From contig NC_090943.1 of assembly GCF_040807025.1 (NCBI RefSeq), positions 138,271,950 through 138,335,949 on the forward strand: 64,000 bases of DNA. Direction: 5' to 3'. Position numbers and translations under genes: made by a program. Below, one piece after another: positions 59,302-64,000 of this stretch. The DNA comes from Struthio camelus (Eukaryota; Chordata; Aves; Struthioniformes; Struthionidae). The notes beneath the pieces were generated by a model. It saw only the letters and a list, made by a program, of their open reading frames with translations, was not told where the DNA came from and did not search any database. How positions within the stretch are numbered: position 1 is the stretch's first letter; every line of letters begins with the position of its first letter.

Positions 59302-62300
59302 GTAAGGGCCACCGCGCCGCGCCGCTCCCGCGCTGCTCTGCCCCCCGCGGGCGCGCAGCCCCGTCCGCTCGCCCCCGCGGCTCGCTGCGCGGCTGCCGCC
59401 GCCGCCGCCAGACCCGACGGCGCCCCCGCGCTGGCCCCCCCGCAGGCAGGAGGGAGCGAGCGGCGGGGGGACGGGGCAGCAGAGCATCCCACGGGCGAGG
59501 GGGTGCGCCTCCACCGCCGTGGCGGCAGCCCCGGGGGGTGCTGTGCCCCGGCTGGGGTCGAGCCCTGCTTGGTGCGGCCCGGGCGGCGCGGTCGCCCCCG
59601 GTCCCGCTGCTGTGCGGGACCCCCGGCAGCGCGGGCTGCTCCACGCTGCGCTGTTATCTCTGCTGCGGCCTTGGCACTGCTCCCGCCGGGAGCTCAGCCC
59701 CTGAGGGGACCCTAGGGGAGAAGGGAGCATCAGGTCACTCGGGCTTTTGCTTGGAGGTTGGTTGTTGCAAAAGCTCATGTGCAGTCCCTCTGAGTATCTT
59801 AAGCTCTTAACTTTGCTGTGTTGCAACACAGCCAGTTCTGAGGAAGCCCCTGACTTGAAGCTTCTGTCTTGAACAAAAAGAGAAATGACTGATCCAGATG
59901 TCCGGACTTAAGGCTTTAAACTTCCTCTTCACCTTGACCGGTTCTTGTGCATTGCAGGTTTGCTGGGGTGGGCACAGGGATCTGACTTCTTGTGGGCCTG
60001 TGGGGCTTGTTGTGTCCCCCAGGTGGGTGCTGGCACAGGGAGCCATCCCGAGTGCCAGCGCAGGTCAGGTCTGGCTGTGACAAGCGGGGGCAGTTCAAGG
60101 CCAGCACAACTGCCTGGTGATGGTCACAGACTGTGCTCAGCCAGGAGGCAGGTCACCTCTGGAGCAACTAGTTTTGTGCAGAGCCACAAAGAACACTTTC
60201 TGCTACAGAGTAAAGCTACGTAAGGAGCTTGTGTGGGCTAGGATGACACACTTCAGTGGAAAGGAAATCAAACAGTGACTGTCTCGGCTGTAGACCACTA
60301 ACATTTTATCTCATTGCCTGTCAGAGACCCTACAGGAGAGAAACCAAAATCAGGGAAAGCAATGAAGTTTGGTTTCTGAGAGATTTATGTCCCTGGAGAG
60401 CACCCTTGTGGATTCTCTGATGTCTGGCAATAGATGAAGCTGAGATGCAGCCTTTTCCCAAGCTGCACTGGTAGAATTGCCCTTCTCTGTCCTGTGGTCG
60501 ATTTTTAAGAAAGATTAAACTTGCCATTTCTGAAAAATTGAAGTTGGGTGGCAAGTGTAGAAGTTAGTAGGAGAGAACTGATCAGTAGGGCAGGCAGCAT
60601 GATCACTATACAGTCTGAGGAAACTGGACTAAAAGAACTCAAATCAGGCAAAAAGTAATTAAAGTTTTGGCCTTGGATGCTCCTGCTGAGTGTGATCTCC
60701 CCCAAGTACTGAGCTGTCCATCCAGCTGTAAGTGGCTGTAGTGTCCCAGTGAACTGTCAGATTTTTTTTGCTTCTTCAGGGCAGTAAGTCTCAGGTGGCA
60801 GTTAAGGAAAAGCCAGCTCAAACCAGATTGTGATAGTTTCACGTGCTCGTTAAAAAGCAGATACTGCTGGATATCAGTATGAACAGTCATGAGTGATTAT
60901 TCACAGTGGCTTGGATTCTTTATGTGCTGTGAGCAACTCCCCAATGTATACTTTTCAAGGAAGAATACAAAATATCACCTTTTCAAGAGGATGAAGGAAA
61001 GAAAAGTATAAACCTGAAAGCAATTGTTACCAGTATCAGGTGGTTTAAGGAAAACGTCTGTTATGGACAACAGTAGAGATGTTTATTGCTAACTCTGTAA
61101 ATAGTTGCACTGGACTGCAAAAGTATTAAAAGTCTAAAGTATTATTAAATATTTATGCCTTATGCAACTTTGAAGGGGATTTTTCTTGAATTTGTCAGTG
61201 TTATACATAATAAGGCTTTACTTTCTATTAATTGTTAGTTTAATAAATATAGTGCTTGCAAAAGGGATAAAATTGCTAAACATGCTTAAATAGAGGAGTT
61301 CTCCAGTTGTCACAGGGGCGGGTTCAATGTCTTATGGGCAGCCATACACTTAGCTTCCGCTCTGACCTACAAAGGGCAGATCTACAGTTTAATAAATACT
61401 CTAGTTTTCACATTCATTTCATTTTTTCAAAACACATAGTGAGGATATAAGTTAGTGATGGTGTTTGTTTTGTGGCAGATAACTGTGCAGTAGGCTTTTC
61501 TTACAAGTCCTCAACTTTTTTCTTATGAGTCCTGTCACCAACACATTAACAACTTTTTACTCCAGCTGGCAGCACCTGAGTGTCAGCTGAAGAGAATGGC
61601 CAACTTCTACATCAATCAGGAAGGTATTTCATTCAGCCAACTACTCAGCCAAGTATTTAAAGCCAGAGTTACATATTTAGATTGTCTTTTTTTATTGCAG
61701 AAAATCCAACCCAACAGTTTACTTTAAAAGAGAACTCAGCAATCCTATTTCTTCTTCCATTTGAAACACAAAGCGTCCAGAGCACAGACATGTACAGAAC
61801 AGAGAATGGAAGCAGCATTATGTATGTTTTTCTTCCTTTTCTCAGGCTGCTACTCCATATTACTAATGAGCTGAATAACAACTTGCTGTAGCAGAAAGGT
61901 TGAAATTTGTTTCTCCTCCTGTTCTCTTCTTGCTCTCCGCCTTCCCTCTCAGGACTGCTTCTAGCTCTAGTCTAACCACCCAATGAGCTAGTTCAACTCA
62001 CTGATCTGAAGTCCTCCCCCTCCCCTTTATTTCTGAATTTCTCATTTTTCTGAGTGAGTTTGGTGTTTGCTTAGTGAAGTGAGCTGTCGTAACATATGAT
62101 TAGGTGAATTCTAGGAGCAGCGCAAGGAAAGTGCTTGGAGCACATGACGGGGAGTGAGGAGATGAGCAGGAATGGGACCTCTTCCTTACTGCATGGTGAC
62201 CTGCTCGTTTAGCTCAGGCCTTAACCTAAAAGCACAGCGTCAGGGGGTGTCTTCAGTAAGTCTGAGCAAAGAAGTGTGCGATGAGATGCCAGACATCCTC

Positions 62301-64000
62301 CATGTACCCCTTAGGCATAGATATGTAAATAAGATGTAAAGTTATATAAAACCAAAGTGGTTGATCTATGACTCCTGGTTTGAATGCGGCTCCCAGGGCA
62401 CTGAAAGGCAGGTCCCAGGCTGGAGCTATAGCATGGGAATAACAGCAATGCCTCACTCCCACAGGGCTTTTGGGGAGAAAGGGGGCAAGACAGCATGGAC
62501 AGCCACTGCCGACAGCGCTGAAATAGGAGGGACAATCAACTCTTCCCTGCCCTGCTGGGACGGTGGAGCTGCTGTGGTTGTAAAAGTAGTTTACAGCTGT
62601 CTCTGAAGGCCTTTCCTTCCTCAGGCAACAGGGATATATAGCAAGTTGTGTGGTTCTTGTCAGGGATATTTAGCATGTCAGGTACTTCTTGGCCTTATAA
62701 ATATTTGTAGCATGAATCCTGGAGGACCAAGAAGGTTATGTTATCCTCCTATGAAATAAAGACATTGGTTTCACCATCATATCAGCTTTCTTAACGGCTT
62801 TTCCCTTTTATCCCTACTTATTCAGAAGTCTTCTCTCACACAGACCCTTCTGTGTTTTTCTTCATGACCTTACTAATAAACGAGCATATCTTCTGAAGAG
62901 TATACTCAGAAGAAATAATATCTTCCAACTAACCAAAAGGCAATCTTCATCTTTTGCTAGGATTTCTGTTAGGATGTTACTAAAAATACGAGTTGTTCCT
63001 TTGAATTATTTCTAGTGGGATTAAATTTTCTGTCACAACATCCTTTGCTTTGCTTGATTTCTATGACATCTCTATGCTTGAGGGTTTTTTTTTGCATTAA
63101 GTGTCTCAAAGTATTTAAGCCTAGTATTGAAAACTCTTCATGGGTCCTCCTTTTCATAACTATCCCCCGACGTGTGACTGTGCTTTCTTCAATCATTAAG
63201 AAGTTACATGATGTCCAGACAAAGCCAGTTTTTCATGAAGTGCCCAAACGTATAATTTCACAAAGGTAGGATTCAGTATGAGGTTATTTTTGAATATCAT
63301 ATTGGGGGAACAAGAACAGTTTGTTAGTCTCCTGAGATTTGCTTTGTTACCTTTAACCAAATGCATTCTGCAGAACCAAAACAGCTTCCATGTAACTAGA
63401 TTTAAATAAGTCCTGGCAAGTAAAAATTCTATATTAACTATTCTTTTCTTATATAAGGTTTCACCACAACAGTAGAGAAGTGAGTTATCTAAATTTACAA
63501 GAGGAAAGGGGCTGAAATTTGTCTTTGTGCTGGGAGACCAGTGAGGCTTTTTAAAACATTTGGATTAATTATTTTTTCAAGCATAAAAGAATGAAGATAA
63601 ATATTGCTCTCAGTTAACCAATATGTTCTAATTAGCCTTCTGAGCATTTCTACTTCCAATTTACAAAAACATATCAGAGAAGAGAATTTGGCACTTAAAA
63701 TATTAAACTTTAAGGTTAAACATAAAAGTTGAATTTTATGCCAAAATTTCATACACATCTGCAGAAGAAAACTGTAGGCTGTCCCATGACACGGTGCTAA
63801 TGTAACCATTTGTAATGAGCTACATTTGAAAGATCTGTCTGAGGGTTGTTTTAGTTTGTGGCTGAATCAAAAGCGTGTAAGCTTATGTAAGGCATATGAA
63901 AAATTGTTATTTTTACTCACTTAAAAACTCTCCTGCAAGTGCAGTAGTAGTTACAGCTGCAAATCCTTAATTCTGTAAGACTGGTTGCGGTTAGTATTAA
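59302..64000 (+). other. Intron of the secreted-protein gene, running off the window
   Basis: The sequence begins with the GTAAGG donor of the coding exon and reverts to AT-rich non-coding character after about 60.2 kb. One possible next exon is listed at 61701-61821. Otherwise I see no exon with a recognisable protein motif, no clear repeat, and no poly(A) site that would end the gene. The remaining exons are probably beyond 64000. Confidence 0.5.
61701..61821 (+). other. Possible second coding exon (weak)
   Basis: A strong acceptor (TTGTCTTTTTTTATTGCAG, AG at 61699-61700) is followed by 121 nt that stay open when joined in phase 1 to the exon ending at 59301, and a GTATGT donor follows at 61822. 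The joined reading begins with Glu and then NPTQQFTLKENSAILFLLPF. It contains no cysteine, dibasic site or known motif. The phase fits and both splice signals are good. The frame stays open only a short way and an overlapping minus frame of equal length is open too, so chance remains likely. Confidence 0.2.

Larger units (their letters stand above)
57690..59650. other. CpG island spanning a promoter and first exons
   Basis: G+C and CpG content rise abruptly from about 57.7 kb and fall again near 59.65 kb, with an AT-rich interruption at about 58.19-58.38 kb. The island contains two TATA-like boxes, an Sp1-type GGGGCGGGG block at 58492-58506, two splice donors and one acceptor on the plus strand. 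That is the usual setting of a vertebrate gene start. Long open frames exist on both strands in this island simply because GC-rich DNA has few stop codons. Confidence 0.9.

Noticed and set aside
58646..59644. 332-codon minus-strand open frame and other long frames across the CpG island
   Set aside because: GC-rich sequence has few stops. The frame is antisense to the signal-peptide exon, is almost all Arg, Ala, Gly and Pro, and has no motif or start context.
59302..59810. Continuation of the plus frame beyond the coding exon (377-codon open frame 58677-59810)
   Set aside because: A consensus GTAAGG donor at 59302 ends the exon. The downstream part is low-complexity and reads as intron. The upstream ATG at 58677 lies in the TATA-like box or intron.
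1..64000. Search for prokaryotic-type systems, tRNA or rRNA genes, CRISPR arrays or a compact novel multi-gene system
   Set aside because: Nothing of this kind is visible. The window is vertebrate DNA dominated by non-coding sequence and CR1 LINE fossils, and an exciting new system could not be supported from it.

Overview
The window reads as nuclear genomic DNA of a bird. It is AT-rich and CpG-poor, with very low density of recognisable coding sequence. Its recognisable repeats are CR1 (chicken repeat 1) LINE copies, and it holds one GC-rich element with the layout of a retroviral solo LTR. There are no operons, bacterial genes, tRNA or rRNA genes, CRISPR arrays or plasmid features. The species cannot be named from what is visible.

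Layout: 1-12.5 kb is AT-rich non-repeat sequence with a few short exon-like or coding-like stretches (722-769, 3653-3919, 3991-4155). At 12.53-13.79 kb lies a GC-rich block with TATA, CCAAT and poly(A) motifs, all on the minus strand, flanked by a possible 4-bp target duplication; it is best read as a solo LTR. At 13.8-33.96 kb, mostly anonymous sequence carries CR1 copies of different ages: 18.25-18.83 (+), 21.13-21.32 (old fragment), 21.37-22.70 (-, with a decayed reverse transcriptase frame), 22.70-22.80 (older fragment, -), 30.59-31.37 (-) and 33.65-33.96 (+). At 34-57.7 kb there is a long anonymous stretch with one exon-like block on the minus strand (38.1-38.2 kb) and a 13-bp-arm inverted repeat (56.96 kb).

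The only convincing gene begins near the right edge. A CpG island (about 57.7-59.65 kb) holds a TATA box, a probable non-coding first exon ending at 57999, a strong splice acceptor at 58942, and a first coding exon at 58953-59301. That exon encodes a signal peptide followed by a cysteine-free, Pro/Ala/Arg-rich segment with dibasic sites, and ends at a consensus donor in phase 1. The rest of the gene lies in intron or beyond the window, and I could not name it. It looks like the start of a secreted protein or prohormone gene transcribed rightward. Sequence to its left is its upstream flank or gene desert, and sequence to its right is its first coding-region intron.

All exon calls outside the CpG island are weak. 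In 64 kb of AT-rich DNA, short open frames ending at a good donor occur by chance, so they are given low confidence and listed as things to test.
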